A DNA stretch of 64,000 nt from Ochotona curzoniae (lineage: Eukaryota; Chordata; Mammalia; Lagomorpha; Ochotonidae): NCBI RefSeq assembly GCF_017591425.1, contig NW_024464918.1, positions 27,122,001-27,186,000 of the forward strand, read 5' to 3'. The notes under the pieces are model-generated. The model was not told the origin of the DNA. It saw nothing but the letters and a program-made list of their open reading frames with translations, and did not search any database. Of the stretch, positions 45,950 to 56,424 are shown piece after piece. The first letter of the stretch is position 1; each line of letters opens with the position of its first letter. The position numbers and the translations under genes were made by a program.

Positions 45950-46764
45950 TCCCTCTCTGCCAGTTCCGCACCCCGCGCCGCAGGCGGTGAGCCTTCCACC
46001 CGCCGCCCCTGTCCGAGGTGCGTCGGGAGCCCCGCTTCCCTCTCGGCTGTGACTGTCACCAGCAATAGTCTTTGTCGATCTCATTTCCTTCAGCTCTCGC
46101 CTGGGCTCCCACAGCCTCCTTCCCAGAACAACTGCCGCCCCCCACCACCCCCAATCCCAACCACCAGCCCCAAGTCAAGGGAAAAAAAAAATACATTTTT
46201 GCCTTTACTATGATGTATGCGATCCCATAAAAGAGTGAAACAGATATGAAAGGTTGAGAGAAGGTAGATAAATGGCTCCTATTATTCTACCAATCAAATG
46301 AAATACCTCTCCACGTCCTCATTTGAATGATAATAAAACTCCGAGAGGCTACGGCTCCTGTTGTCGCCGCCGACAGCCGAGCTGGGGAGCCCCAGGCCAA
46401 GGTAACCTTGGGGTGTCCTCTGCAGTCGGCAGGGGCCCGCGTCCCCCACCCCCATCTCGCTTCCTCCCTCCTCCCACCTCTCCTCCCGTCCTGGCTCCCC
46501 TCCCCCCAGCTCTGCACTGGGCAGTTTCGAGCAGGTCTGCCCAGCCCCCGCTTTGGGCACCAGCCCCAGCTCCCTCCCTCCGAGGTCCGCAGGACCGAGC
46601 CAGGGTTCCCAGCCCTGCGCCACACCCCGCCGGGGGTGATGCCCAGCTGTCTGCCCGGCGTGTAAGCGGTCACCCCTCCCGGGCATCCCCAGCACCCGGG
46701 TGGGAGGACGCCGGGACCAGGACTCCCCCGCTGCCTCCGCCTCTGCTCAACTCGGAATTCCTGG

Positions 46765-46797
<33 letters not shown>

Positions 46798-47110
46798 CCG
46801 GGCAGCGCTGCCTTCGCACGTGCGCCCAGCTCCCTGGCTGCCACCTGCTCCACCAACGCGCCCCTCTGAGTTCAGATGCGGGGTCAGTGACAGACCCAGC
46901 GGGACGCCCCTCCCCAGGGCCGGCGCTGGGTCGGTGGGGGGCTGCAGGCGGGACCCTGCGACCTTGCCAGCCCAGCCAAGCCCACCCCACCAGGGGCGTC
47001 TGCAGGTTTGTCTTCTCTGCAGTTCCTTCACCCTGGCTGTCAGTCACGAGGCCCCGCCCCCGGGCTCTAGGGCGCTGATCCTGCCCAGGAAACCCTCCGG
47101 GTGGTTAACG
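45950..47110. promoter_or_regulatory. CpG-rich segment enclosing an AT-rich core
   Basis: GC-rich flanks (45950-46050 and 46360-47100) enclose an AT-rich block at 46190-46345 containing TATGATGTATGCGATCCCAT, CTACCAATCAAATGAAATAC and TTGAATGATAATAAAAC. The arrangement resembles a conserved enhancer next to an orphan CpG island. A 251-codon frame (46323-47078) here reflects GC-rich composition only. Confidence 0.35.
46763..46796. repeat. (GGCA)n microsatellite
   Basis: About eight perfect GGCA units lie in the CpG-rich segment. Confidence 0.95.
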
Positions 47111-47159
47111 CATCTTCAGCAGAATTCCTCAGGCTCGTGACCACATCCTAAAGACGAAT

Positions 47160-47370
47160 CCTCAATGCAGATGGTCCCCGAATTACCGTCACGGTTCCGC
47201 TTAGAAAGTGAGCCCACACAAGCGGCCTGTTAGTGGCTTTCGCTACAGTAGCCGAGGCATTACAGGATCTATTCAACATGCACTGTAAAATAGGCTTTGT
47301 GGCAGGTGACTTTGCTCAACTGCGGTCTATTGTCAGCTTCGCAGCGCATTTAAGCCGGGCCTTGGTGGGC
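47160..47370 (+). mobile_element. Probable TcMar-Tigger-type DNA transposon fossil
   Basis: GCAGATGGTCCCCGAATTAC, GATCTATTCAACATGCACTG, TAAAATAGGCTTTGTGGCAG and GACTTTGCTCAACTGCGGTC follow an old repeat I recall as GGTCCCCGACTTACGATGG ... AAAATAGGCTTTGTGTTAG ... TTGCCCAACTGTAGG. The family assignment is tentative. Confidence 0.5.
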
Positions 47371-47943
47371 AGTCCCCAGGGCAAGGCAGGGGATGGAAGA
47401 GGACCAGTCCCCCATAAAACCACAGCATCCAAGCCCTGGACACCAATCACCGAGACTGACACGCCTGGCTTCTGGCTGGGCATGGCTTCCGGGGGGCTGC
47501 AGCCTGCCGCCGTGGCTCAGGCGGGCAGCAGGGTTAGGGACACGGCAAGCCGAGGGGTCCGGTGCAACCAGTAGATCTGCTGCGGTTTGCATCTGGAGGG
47601 CTTGGGGAGCCCCGCTTTATCTGTTTTCTGTTCTTGTGATGGAAACTGAATCAATAAGGGGCAAGGCTTGTCTTGGAACCAAGTGTCCCACATGTAAACT
47701 TGGGGAGACACCTTCCAACCACAGCATTCCTAGACAGCCAATGTCAGAACCACGTGAGGGCGGACTCCTGGTCTGGGTCCCCGGTGCCCCTCCAGGAAGA
47801 CACGGACACAGCGATGACACTCGCCCAAGATGTGTGCCATCCCGCAGGTGACCACAGCCCTAAGCGGCATCTCCTTACCTCTAGAAAGGCGCTGCTTCCT
47901 GGAGCTATTATAAAGATTAAAGCACACTGAATTTATTTCTTCT
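47371..47943. other. Unique intergenic sequence
   Basis: A 152-codon frame (47393-47851) lacks any recognised motif. Confidence 0.35.
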
Positions 47944-48080
47944 TAGGAAAATATTTAGAGTAGAAATGAAAACATATGTCCACAGAAAGATTTATACACA
48001 GAGTTCATAGCAGCTTGCTTTGTAATTGCCCAAATTGGAAAACAGGCAAATATTCCGGCAACTGGCTGAGGCATAAAGGA
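47944..48080 (+). mobile_element. L1M-type LINE 3' UTR fragment
   Basis: AAATGAAAACATATGTCCAC, GTTCATAGCAGCTTGCTTTG and AATTGCCCAAATTGGAAAAC match the L1M 3' UTR. Confidence 0.8.
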
Positions 48081-48387
48081 AGCCGGGTGTGTCCTGGCTG
48101 CGGGAATCCCTCCACAACCACAGACATGAACTGCTGGTCCCCACCGGGAGGGGCTGGGCCTCGCCAGTCCCAAAAGGCCCCCCTGTGCCACAAATCCGCA
48201 TGAACTCGGTGGCTGGCTCTCATTGGTCACCGTCACGTGCATGGCCGGGCATGGACCACACTAGCACTGGCCCATTGCTGCTATGAAATACAGGGGTGTC
48301 TGTGCCCCCCAACACTTTCACCCCTGGAGCAACACAGCAATTTGTGCTTTGGGGGGGGGGGTCCCTGAAAATACAGTTTGATACACA
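48081..48387. other. Unique intergenic sequence
   Basis: A G11 run lies near 48351-48361. No gene or repeat body is seen. Confidence 0.35.
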
Positions 48388-48665
48388 TTGTCAGGGTTGG
48401 TGTCACGGCACAGACCCTGGCACCCCATACTGCAGCTCCGCTTCTGATCCAAGCTCCCTGCTAATGCAGCTGGCAGGGCACTGCAGGATGGCCCGAGAGC
48501 CTGCTTCCCTGCCATCTGCGAGGGAGACCCATGTGCAGTTCCTGGCTCTTCTGCCAGGCCCACTGTGGCCATGTGGGGAGTGTACCAGCAGATAGAACAT
48601 CTCATTCTCACCTTCCCTGTCTCCTTGTCGTTCAACCAAATAAGTAAAACTCTTTTGATAATAAT
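48388..48665 (+). mobile_element. C-type SINE, older
   Basis: GTTGGTGTCACGGCACAGAC opens it. CTTGTCGTTCAACCAAATAA closes it, followed by (AAT)n. Confidence 0.8.
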
Positions 48666-48675
48666 AATACATATT

Positions 48676-48990
48676 GGGTCAGGTCCGGTAGCCTAGCGAC
48701 TAAACTCCTTGTCTTGCACATATGGGCACTGGTTCTAATCCCGGCGGTTCTACTTCCCATCCAGTTCCCTGCTTGTGGCCTGGGAAAGCAGTGGAGGATG
48801 GCCCAAAGCCTTGAGACCCTGCACCCATGTGGGAGACCTGGAAGAAGCTCCTGGCTTCTAGCTTTGGATCAGCTCAGCTCCAGCCGTTACGGTCACTTGG
48901 GGAGTGAATCAGTGCACGGAAGGTCTTTGTCTCTTCTCTGTATATCTGACGTTGTAACAAGAATAAATAAATCTTTTTTTTAAAAAAAAA
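48676..48990 (+). mobile_element. C-type SINE
   Basis: GGGTCAGGTCCGGTAGCCTA opens it, with a short deletion before TATGGGCACTGGTTCTAATC. The tail is AATAAATAAATCTTTTTTTTAA. Confidence 0.9.
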
Positions 48991-49567
48991 ATGAGCCTTT
49001 TCTAGAATTTATTCCATTTCAAGTCCTACCTGCATTTGATTTCATGCACCTTGTCCGACCCATGAGGCCAGATTGCTTCCCATCCCCGCTACAGAAGAAG
49101 CATCTAAGCTCCCTCCGACTTGCTTTCCCTCCAAGCAGCCGAGCAGCCCCACACAGGTGTGGCGGCAGAGAGCCAGACTGACGTGCAGGAGCTGCCACCT
49201 GCAGGCTGACGAAGCGTTCTGTGCCTGAGAAGCTGATGCCCAAAACCTGGCCAAGGCCTGGCCACTCCTCCTGTGCCCCGGGACCAGCCACAACCAGGAC
49301 AGAAAGAGTCCAGGAGGGGCTCCCAGGCACCCTGGAAAGTTGCTTTGTTTCCGCCTCTCTCAGCAGGGGTGGGAGACCGAGGCCTTCGGCTCCTCCAACT
49401 CTTCCTCCATGGTCATTCCCACTTGGAGCATCACGGACAAGACACTTGACTTAGCCATCAGATGCAGCGGGAGCTGTGGGTTCACGCGCCATCACCAAGC
49501 CAGGATTTGCAGCTCTCTCCCGACTCTATGCTAAAACTCATGGGAAAGAGGATTAGATGATAGGTTT
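48991..49567. other. Unique intergenic sequence
   Basis: No gene or repeat is recognised. Confidence 0.35.
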
Positions 49568-49903
49568 ATTTATTTTTTTTTAAAGATTTATTTTATTATT
49601 TTCTCATTGGAAAGGAGGATATACAGAGAGGAGAGACAGAGAGGAAGATCTTCCGTCTGATGATTCACTCTCCAAGTGAGCGCAACGGTCGATGCTATGC
49701 CGATCCGAAGCCAGGAGCCTCTTCTGGGTCTCCCACACGGGTGCAGGGTCCCAAAGCTTTGGGCCGTCCTCTGCTGCTTTCCTGGGCCACAGGCAGGGAG
49801 CTGGAAGGGAAGTGGGGCTGCCGGGATTAGAACTGGCGCCCATATGGGATCCCGGGCATGCAAGGTGAGGACCTTAAGCACTTGCGCCACTGCGCCGGGC
49901 CCA
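49568..49903 (-). mobile_element. Young C-type SINE, minus strand
   Basis: It is complete, with reversed tail TTTTTAAAGATTTATTTTAT and head CACTGCGCCGGGCCC. It inserted into the tail of an older minus-strand copy, and TTTATTT on both sides may be the target duplication. Confidence 0.93.
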
Positions 49904-49904
49904 A

Positions 49905-50213
49905 GAATTTATTTTTTTATCTGAAAGATTTACAGATAGAAGGCAACATAGGTAAGGTCTTTCATCTGCTGGTTTACTCCCCAAATGACTACCACAACTG
50001 GAGCTGAGCTGATCCGAAGCCAGGAGTCTCTTCCAGTCTCCCACATGAATACAGAGTCTCAAGCACTTGGGTCAGCCTCTGCTGCTCTCCCAGGCCCCAA
50101 GCAGAAAGCTTAATGGCAAGTGGAGCAGCCAAGACTTGAACCGGCACCCATGTGGGATGCTGTCACTTGAAAGTGGGGGATTAGCCTGTTGAGCCACTGC
50201 ATTTTGCAAGAGC
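49905..50213 (-). mobile_element. C-type SINE, older, minus strand
   Basis: AAGAATTTATTTTTTTATCTG starts the reversed tail and GTTGAGCCACTGCATTTTGC ends the head. Confidence 0.85.
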
Positions 50214-50246
50214 TTTCAGAAGACGCCTGATACAAATATAAATTTC

Positions 50247-50435
50247 GGGCCCGGCGCAATGGCGCAGTGGTTAAGGTCCCAGAAGAGACTCCTGGCTTCG
50301 GATCAGCATAGCATCGACCGTTGCGCTCACTTGGAGAGTGAATCATCAGACGGAAGATCTTCCTCTCTGTCTCTCCTCTCTGTATATCTGCCTTTCCAAT
50401 AAAAAAATAAATAAATCTTTAAAAAAAAATCTTTA
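50247..50435 (+). mobile_element. Young C-type SINE with a large internal deletion
   Basis: GGGCCCGGCGCAATGGCGCA continues to GTTAAGGTCC (50280) and then jumps to CAGAAGAGACTCCTGGC, omitting about 140 bp including box B. A 15-bp target duplication with one mismatch, ACAAATATAAATTTC / ACAAATACAAATTTC, flanks it at 50232-50246 and 50436-50450. Confidence 0.94.
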
Positions 50436-50450
50436 ACAAATACAAATTTC

Positions 50451-51317
50451 AAAGTTGTCTTGCACCAAGATAAACACACCTTTTCATCCCATCTTCCACA
50501 AACTTTCTGGAGGACCCGGAATATGATTCTCTGAGTCCGCCTCACTCTGGAACCAAGGACAGGGAGAAGCTCCAGAAGTCTGAAGACAGGGCACGCCTGT
50601 GTCGGGGGACAGGCAAGCAGACGTTGGCCAAGGTCGTGAGCCCACAGCCCTTGAAGAACATGGACCAGGGTGGCAGGATCTACCCCTCACCTAGATAAAA
50701 ATCCAGGTGCCATCATCAGGAAATCATGGAAGAGAAGGAGCCCGAACAGGAAACGGGAGCTGTGGACCCCCAGTGCACCTGCAGCCCGAGACGGGACCCC
50801 GAGGCGTGTCTTAGACACTTCTGGAATCCACACTGGGCAGGTGCCTGAGGGCCAGCGGCAACTGAGCTCAGAATTCTAGAACCCCACAGGAACACGGATG
50901 CTCTGCTATGTCCTGGGAGAAGCAGCAAAATGATTTTCTGTTGGCCAAACCTCTCATCGTTGCAGAGCCCATGCCTGGCTGTCCCCTAACCCCCTGCTCC
51001 ACGTCCAGGATCAGGCTCCAGAAAGCTCCGCCTCCCGCCACGGAATCCGCCTGCTCTGTCCTCAGCCCAGCAGCAATCATTCTGGAAACTTTTTCCTACC
51101 ACACTTTTAGGGAAATAGCCTGCCTCTTCAACAGGTCAGGGACACTAGTGCAGAGTGAATTCCACCCTCACTGCCTTCTAAAAACTGTTTTGTGGGTACA
51201 CTGGATTTCCCTTCAGTTTGATAAACACGGACTATTTGCTTAACCGGAAACAGGAGGAAGGCGACGGTCGCTGCCCGTGTCATTTCTCTTCTAATCCTCA
51301 CACACAATTGTTTTCCT
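50451..51317. other. Unique intergenic sequence
   Basis: No gene is recognised. The last 60 bp or so may already belong to the L1 seen after the SINE. Confidence 0.35.
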
Positions 51318-51652
51318 TTTTTTTTTTTTAATTTTTATTTATTTTTATTGCAAAGTCAGATATATGAGAGGAGGAGAGACAGAGAGGAAAATCTTCCGTC
51401 CGATGATTCACTCCCCAAGTGATCGCAATGGCCAGCGCTGCGCCGATCCGAAGCCAGGATCCAGGAACTTCTTCCAGGTCTCCCACGCGGGTGCAGGGTC
51501 CCAAGGCTTTGGGCCGTCCTCGACTGCTTTCCCGGGCCACAAGCAGGGAGCTGGATGGCAAGTAGAACCACGGGGTTAGAACCAGCGCCCACATGGGATC
51601 CCAGTGCGCTCAAGGTGAGGGTCTCAGCCACTAGGCCACTGCGCCGGGCCCA
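51318..51652 (-). mobile_element. C-type SINE inserted in an L1 fossil, minus strand
   Basis: The copy is complete. TTGTTTTC precedes the reversed tail and recurs right after the head at about 51653-51661 (GTTGTTTTCTTG), consistent with a target duplication. Confidence 0.9.
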
Positions 51653-51920
51653 GTTGTTTTCTTGTGTTATCGCGTTGGCCAGGACTCCAGCACAGAGCTG
51701 AATGGGAACCCTGAGAGCCCCCCTTGTCCTACACTCCACCTCGGCTAAGGTTTATTCTGTATGTCTGGGAGCTGGCCTTTATCACACTAAAGAAATTCCC
51801 TTTTATTTCAAGCTGCTAACACATTGTGCCCTTTTAAAAGCATAGCTTGATGTTGACATTTATAAAGGTCTTTTCCTAGATCACATTTTACTGGATATTT
51901 TACTGGGCTCCACCATCAAG
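51653..51920 (-). mobile_element. L1 LINE ORF2 fossil, minus strand
   Basis: On the plus strand, TTTTCTTGTGTTATCGCGTT, GGCCAGGACTCCAGCACAGA, GGCCTTTATCACACTAAAGA and AATTCCCTTTTATTTCAAGC follow the reverse of the L1 ORF2 reverse transcriptase region in order. It carries stops and is inactive. Confidence 0.75.
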
Positions 51921-52143
51921 CTACACAGAAATATCTTCATGTCAGCAAGGAATGGGTTCAGGAATACCTTTGAATACCAACCCCATGCATGTTCAAGTCT
52001 CCAGTGTAAGCTTGTGAAGTATTACCACAGAACACAAGTATATCCTCCCATCTATGGAAGTCATCTCTAGATCACACCTAATGACGTGTAAATGCTGTGT
52101 AAAGGTTGTAATGCCATATTACTTAGGGAATAAGAATAGGAGG
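51921..52143. other. Unique or L1-derived AT-rich sequence
   Basis: No gene is seen. It may be a further diverged part of the L1 to its left. Confidence 0.3.
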
Positions 52144-52485
52144 AGCCCGGTGCTGTAGCCTAGTGGCTAGAGTCCTTGCCTTGCACACATCTGGAATCCC
52201 ACCTGGGCGCTGGTTCCAATCCCGACAGTCCCGCTTCCCATCCAGCTCCCTGCCTGTGGCCTGAGAAAGCAGTCGAAAATGGTCCAAGGCCTTGGGACCC
52301 TGCACCCACGAGGGAAACACGGAAGAGGTTCCTGGCTCCTGGCTTCGGATCAGCTCAGCTCCAGCCATTGCGGCCGCTTAAAGAATGAATCCACAGATGG
52401 AAGATCTTCCGCTCTGTCTCTCCTTTTGTATGTATATCAGACTTTCCCAATAAACATAAGCAAAAAAAAAAATTTTTTTTAAATC
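52144..52485 (+). mobile_element. C-type SINE, young
   Basis: GAGCCCGGTGCTGTAGCCTA opens it. CAGTCGAAAATGGTCCAAGG and a tail CCCAATAAACATAAGC plus poly(A) complete it. Confidence 0.92.
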
Positions 52486-52990
52486 AGGACAAGAACGAAT
52501 TTGCCTGTTCAGTACAGGTGCAATTGTTTGTTTTTCAAATACTTTAGACCATGGCTGGTTGAATTTCAAACGGAGACCCTATGGCTATGGAGGGCTCAGT
52601 ACAGGGAGAGAAGTGGGTGCCCAGAGGAGGGGGCATAGGGGATCAGACAGAGCCGGGGAAAGCCCAGACTACCTGGGTAAGCCCTCAAGGACACAGTGAT
52701 CCAGCAGGGTGGCCTGTCTTCAGGGCAGGGTCAGGTCCAGAGCGGTCTTTGAACTTGAGTCTCTCACCCTCCCACCCCCCATGGTGTGTGGGCAGCTTTC
52801 CCACTGTGACGTCAGCTTTCCAGGAGCCAAGAACAGCAACATCTAACTGGGGTACACGACGCAATCAGTGCCTGTGGAAAAACAAACAAAATAAACCCAA
52901 GCAAGATGCCTCCTGAAAATTGCTTAAATTGCATATAAAAAATGCATTGGTTTTATCTCTCAAACCTTGAAAGAATTCAAGAATGCTGCT
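52486..52990. other. Unique intergenic sequence
   Basis: No gene or repeat is recognised. Confidence 0.35.
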
Positions 52991-53145
52991 GGGGTCGGCA
53001 CCATGCTGCAGCAGGCTAAGCCTCTATCTGCAGTGCTGACATCCCATACGGGCACCAGTTGGAGTCCCGGCTGCTCCACTTCCACTCCAGCTCCCTGCTA
53101 GCGGCCTGGGAAGGCAGCGGAGGACAGCTCAAGTGCTTGAGTCGC
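52991..53145 (+). mobile_element. C-type SINE, 5' half
   Basis: TGGGGTCGGCACCATGCTGC through CAAGTGCTTGAGTCGCC is the older subtype with a good box B (GGAGTCCCGG). The 3' half is missing. Confidence 0.82.
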
Positions 53146-53640
53146 CTCCCCCAGAATGGCCAGGAAGGCCACCAAGTCTGACTGAGGACCGTTCACCCCC
53201 ACTCATTTGCAGGCAATGAGCAGCGAGGGTCTCTTTCCAAACAGGCCTCGAAGGCTCCTCAGCCTGAACTGATGCAAGCAGCAGTTTCCCTCCACCTCGG
53301 GAAAGGGGTCCTGTCCATGACCCCTCAGAGACCACAGTCGGGCTCCATGGCCACCAAGTCCCCAGCCCATCTCTCTCTCCTAAGCCACACTCCAGCCAGA
53401 GCGGCATCTCCGCTTTGCTCCTCCCCACCTGCCCCAGGATCTTGGCACTGCCTGTTCTCCTGGGCTAAAATCCTTTGGGCTGCCTTCCTCGGAGAGACGC
53501 TCAGAACCCTGGCTGAGGCAGCACGTCCAGTCAACCACCTCTCACCCCGGGCATCCTCCCGTACCCGTGGGAGAGGAGCCTGACTGCCCTGGTGGCCTCA
53601 GGCTGACCCCATGCCGACTCAATGGATCTTCCCGTTTCTA
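53146..53640. other. Unique intergenic sequence
   Basis: No gene or repeat is recognised. Confidence 0.35.
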
Positions 53641-53965
53641 GGGTTTATTTTCAACTTTTTGAAAGGCAGAGAGAGAAGCAATGATTAGATATAAAGATGA
53701 TAGGGATGGATCTTCCATCCAGTGACTCACTCTCCAAATACCAACCACAGCCAGGCCTAAGCCAGCAGCCTGGAACTCCATCTGGGTCTCCCAGGTAGAG
53801 GGGGTTGGTTGGCAGCGTCCCGAGCACCTGAGTCGTTTTCTGCTGCCTCTCCGGATACATCAGCAGGGAGCCGGCTGTCTAGCAAGGCAGCCTGGACTCG
53901 GGCCAGCAGTCCCAGGCGGGGTGCAGGCATCCGCTTAACCGGCTGCGCCGCCTCCCTGCCTGGGC
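53641..53965 (-). mobile_element. C-type SINE, older, minus strand
   Basis: GGGTTTATTTTCAACTTTTT is the reversed tail and CGCTTAACCGGCTGCGCCGC the head. Confidence 0.8.
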
Positions 53966-54600
53966 ACTGCTTGTTCCTTGATTGAGCACCAGGGAGTCTT
54001 GTCTGGCTCCTGCCGGCAGGATCTGCCCACGGGCTGCCCAGTCCAGCTGGAGCGGATCTCCCGGCCCCACTCCTCACTGGGGACATCCTGAGTGCTTTCG
54101 GCCCCCCTAAATACCATCCCTCAATCTCCAGCCTCACCTCCTAGGACTCTGTGATCCTAGGGCTGGCCCCTGCCCCAGCCCAGCCCCCCTGCCCAGTTTA
54201 ATTCTAGGCCCCACCCCTGGCCGGGAGCCTAGAGCCAGGGCGGCTGCAGATGTCCGCCGCCTCTCCAGCCGGCGTGGGGCCTCCGGGTGAGAGTCTCTGG
54301 GCGGCACCTCCCGCCCCATTCATCCCCATTAGCCGCTGTCCACCCTGGGCCGCGCGGAGATCAATTACCAGCGAGGCCACTGAACCGTGCTAATGAGGAT
54401 GTACGCGCTCCCAGAACCGGCGGGGGCTGGGTGGCAGGGCAGGCCCCGGGCTGCTGCGTGGTGGCTGAGCCACAGGGCCCTCCGGGCACTCTGCAAGACA
54501 TCCCGGTGGGTCAGGGCAACCCTCCAGGAGCGCAGAGGAAGCAGCGGGGCTGGGGCGTCAGGGACCGGGGAGGCGCCGGTGATGGGTGATGTGCGGTGGA
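53966..54600. promoter_or_regulatory. CpG-rich segment with homeodomain-type cores
   Basis: CpG-rich sequence (GATGTCCGCCGCCTCTCCAG, GGGCCGCGCGGAGATC) encloses CCCATTAGCCGCTG, ATCAATTACCAGCG and GTGCTAATGAGGATG at about 54324-54402. This clustering of TAAT-type sites is typical of developmental enhancers. It is inference only. Confidence 0.35.
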
Positions 54601-55674
54601 TGGCCACCTGCTGCAGTGCCCTCCAGGGCCTGTGTCCCACCCACCCAGGACCTACTGAACTCCCCATCACCCCAGACAGGGGACCCCGCCCACCCTTGGG
54701 CTCCACCACCACTCCCAGCCCTGGGTCTGGCTTGTGAAATTTTCCTCCGGGTGAGATCAGACTGGTCTGTATAAAAGAAGCGTCACCTCTCTTGTAGTAA
54801 GAGACCCACGCACCCAGCCAGCAGGGAAGATGGTGGTCTCCCATCAGATGGGCAGAGGAGACCCAGGGCTCTGCCAGCAGCTGCTGGAAGGACAGGTTCC
54901 GTCCACCAGGCATCCTCCATGGGACCATACATTCCCCGGCTGTCGGCAGGGGGCAAGTTACTCAAAGCTGTGGAAATTGAAACACCGCATGTCCTTTCAT
55001 CCAGCCACTCACATCCAAGCCTTTATCAAGTGTCCAGAGGTCTGAGTCCCTGGCCATCGGAGGAGCAGAAGCCAGCCATGTTTTGTCCTCTGGTGTCCTG
55101 TCTGCGTCATTAGGAAGAACTCAGTTGAGGCGCTGTGCCCAGGAACACCCAGCACCTGCATCCTCTGAGTCCAATCTTTGTGGCCGTGCCAGGTTGGCTG
55201 CTGGGAGGGAGTGTCTGCATCACCACCCATAGGGGCTGCCTGGCGAGGAGCAAGGATCGGACTCACGCTGCCTCGCCTTCCCTCCAGGGCAGCCTGCTTT
55301 CTAACGCTGAGGACCCGAGCACGGCTCCTGGAAGGCGCAGACAGGCCCGCCAGCAGTGGCTGCCCCGGATGACAGGAGCCAGAGGGGAACTGGTGCTTGT
55401 CTCTGCACCGTGCTGGAAGACACAGCCCCTCATGCTCACCCACATGACCTGGTTCTCTGCTCCTGGGCACAGCCAGACCTCCGGAGCTCAGCCCAGGGGC
55501 AGGCATGCAGGCGACAGCGCCCACGGAGACACTGAGAACACACAACACCACTGAGCATTTCCAACAGGGACAGAGGGCAAGCACAAATGAGCAAGGACGG
55601 TCACGGGCTGGAAGGAGACGCCAGCCCTCGGAATCCTGGACCTCATCCCTGCTGGCTCCGTACTGAGTCGGTAC
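54601..55674. other. Unique intergenic sequence
   Basis: A 224-codon minus-strand frame (55009-55683) and a 139-codon plus frame overlap. Neither has a recognised domain. Confidence 0.4.
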
Positions 55675-55741
55675 TGACACCACAGCGATCGGGGTACGCT
55701 GATGAGGTTGAAGTCAGCGTGCCTCGATCGCTGTGGTGTCA
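55675..55741 (+). ncRNA. Long perfect stem-loop (candidate precursor hairpin)
   Basis: The arms are 55675-55703 and 55713-55741 (29 nt each) with a 9-nt loop GAGGTTGAA. Twenty-six pairs are Watson-Crick and the three others (55703/55713, 55695/55721, 55692/55724) are G-U when transcribed from the plus strand. Each arm retains three CpGs. Its size of 67 nt fits a pre-miRNA or a small palindromic transposon. I do not recognise it as a known miRNA. There is no evidence of transcription. Confidence 0.45.
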
Positions 55742-55744
55742 CAG

Positions 55745-55959
55745 CTGTTCTCATGGAGTTTACATTGCCTTAAGCATACACCAGCATCCTATACCGGCAC
55801 CGGTTCATGTCCCAGTGGGTTCATGTCCCTGCTGGGAAGGCAGTGGGGTATTTGTACCACTGCCACCATGTGGGAAGGCCAAGATGGAGCTCCTGGCTCC
55901 TGGCTCATTGCAACCATTTGGGGAGTAAATTTACAGATAGGAGAACTTTCCGTGTGTGT

Positions 55960-55995
<36 letters not shown>

Positions 55996-56038
55996 TGCCC
56001 CTTCTCTGTCATTCTACTTTTCAAATAAATAAATTCCA
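55745..56038 (+). mobile_element. C-type SINE, older
   Basis: CCAGCATCCTATACCGGCAC and GGAGCTCCTGGCTCCTGGCT are followed by a (GT)n insertion in the CT-rich 3' part. The tail is CTTTTCAAATAAATAAATTCC. Confidence 0.82.
55952..55993. repeat. (GT)n microsatellite inside the SINE
   Basis: About 20 GT units with one TA interruption replace the usual CTCTCTCT stretch of the SINE. Confidence 0.95.
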
Positions 56039-56269
56039 GAGAGGACATTGAGGAATTGAGGATCTGTGAGGGGGTCCTGGAACCTACTTTGCCAAGAACC
56101 TGGGGACCACCCTTCCAGTGGCCCTCAGGGGTTAGTGGAGGGACAGAATGGGGCAACAAATGGACCGTTGGTTCACAGAACTTCCCGTGTGGCCTTTGCC
56201 AACAAACACAGCTTAGAACGCCTGGGAGGCCTTTGGTCCCTCCTCTCTTGTCATCTTCCAGCGAGGCCC

Positions 56270-56345
56270 AAGCTGTCCCCAGGCCCGAGCTGGCCCCAGA
56301 CCCGAGCTGGCCCCAGGCCCGAGCTGACCCCAGGCCCAAGCTGGC
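56270..56345. repeat. 18-bp tandem repeat
   Basis: About four units of CCCCAGGCCCGAGCTGGC with a few substitutions. It lies between a SINE and the 3' end of VNTR copy 3. Confidence 0.9.
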
Positions 56346-56424
56346 CGCCCTCCACCAGACACCTCCGACCCACAGCCTGCTCTGGATCACCTGAAAGCTA
56401 ATACTAGTTTCTTTTAAATTTTTT

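Noticed and set aside
46323..47078. 251-codon plus-strand frame in GC-rich sequence
   Set aside because: Several frames are open at once because stop codons are rare at high GC, and no domain is recognisable.
55009..55683. 224-codon minus-strand frame
   Set aside because: No recognisable motif. It starts within the hairpin region and competing frames are open over the same span.
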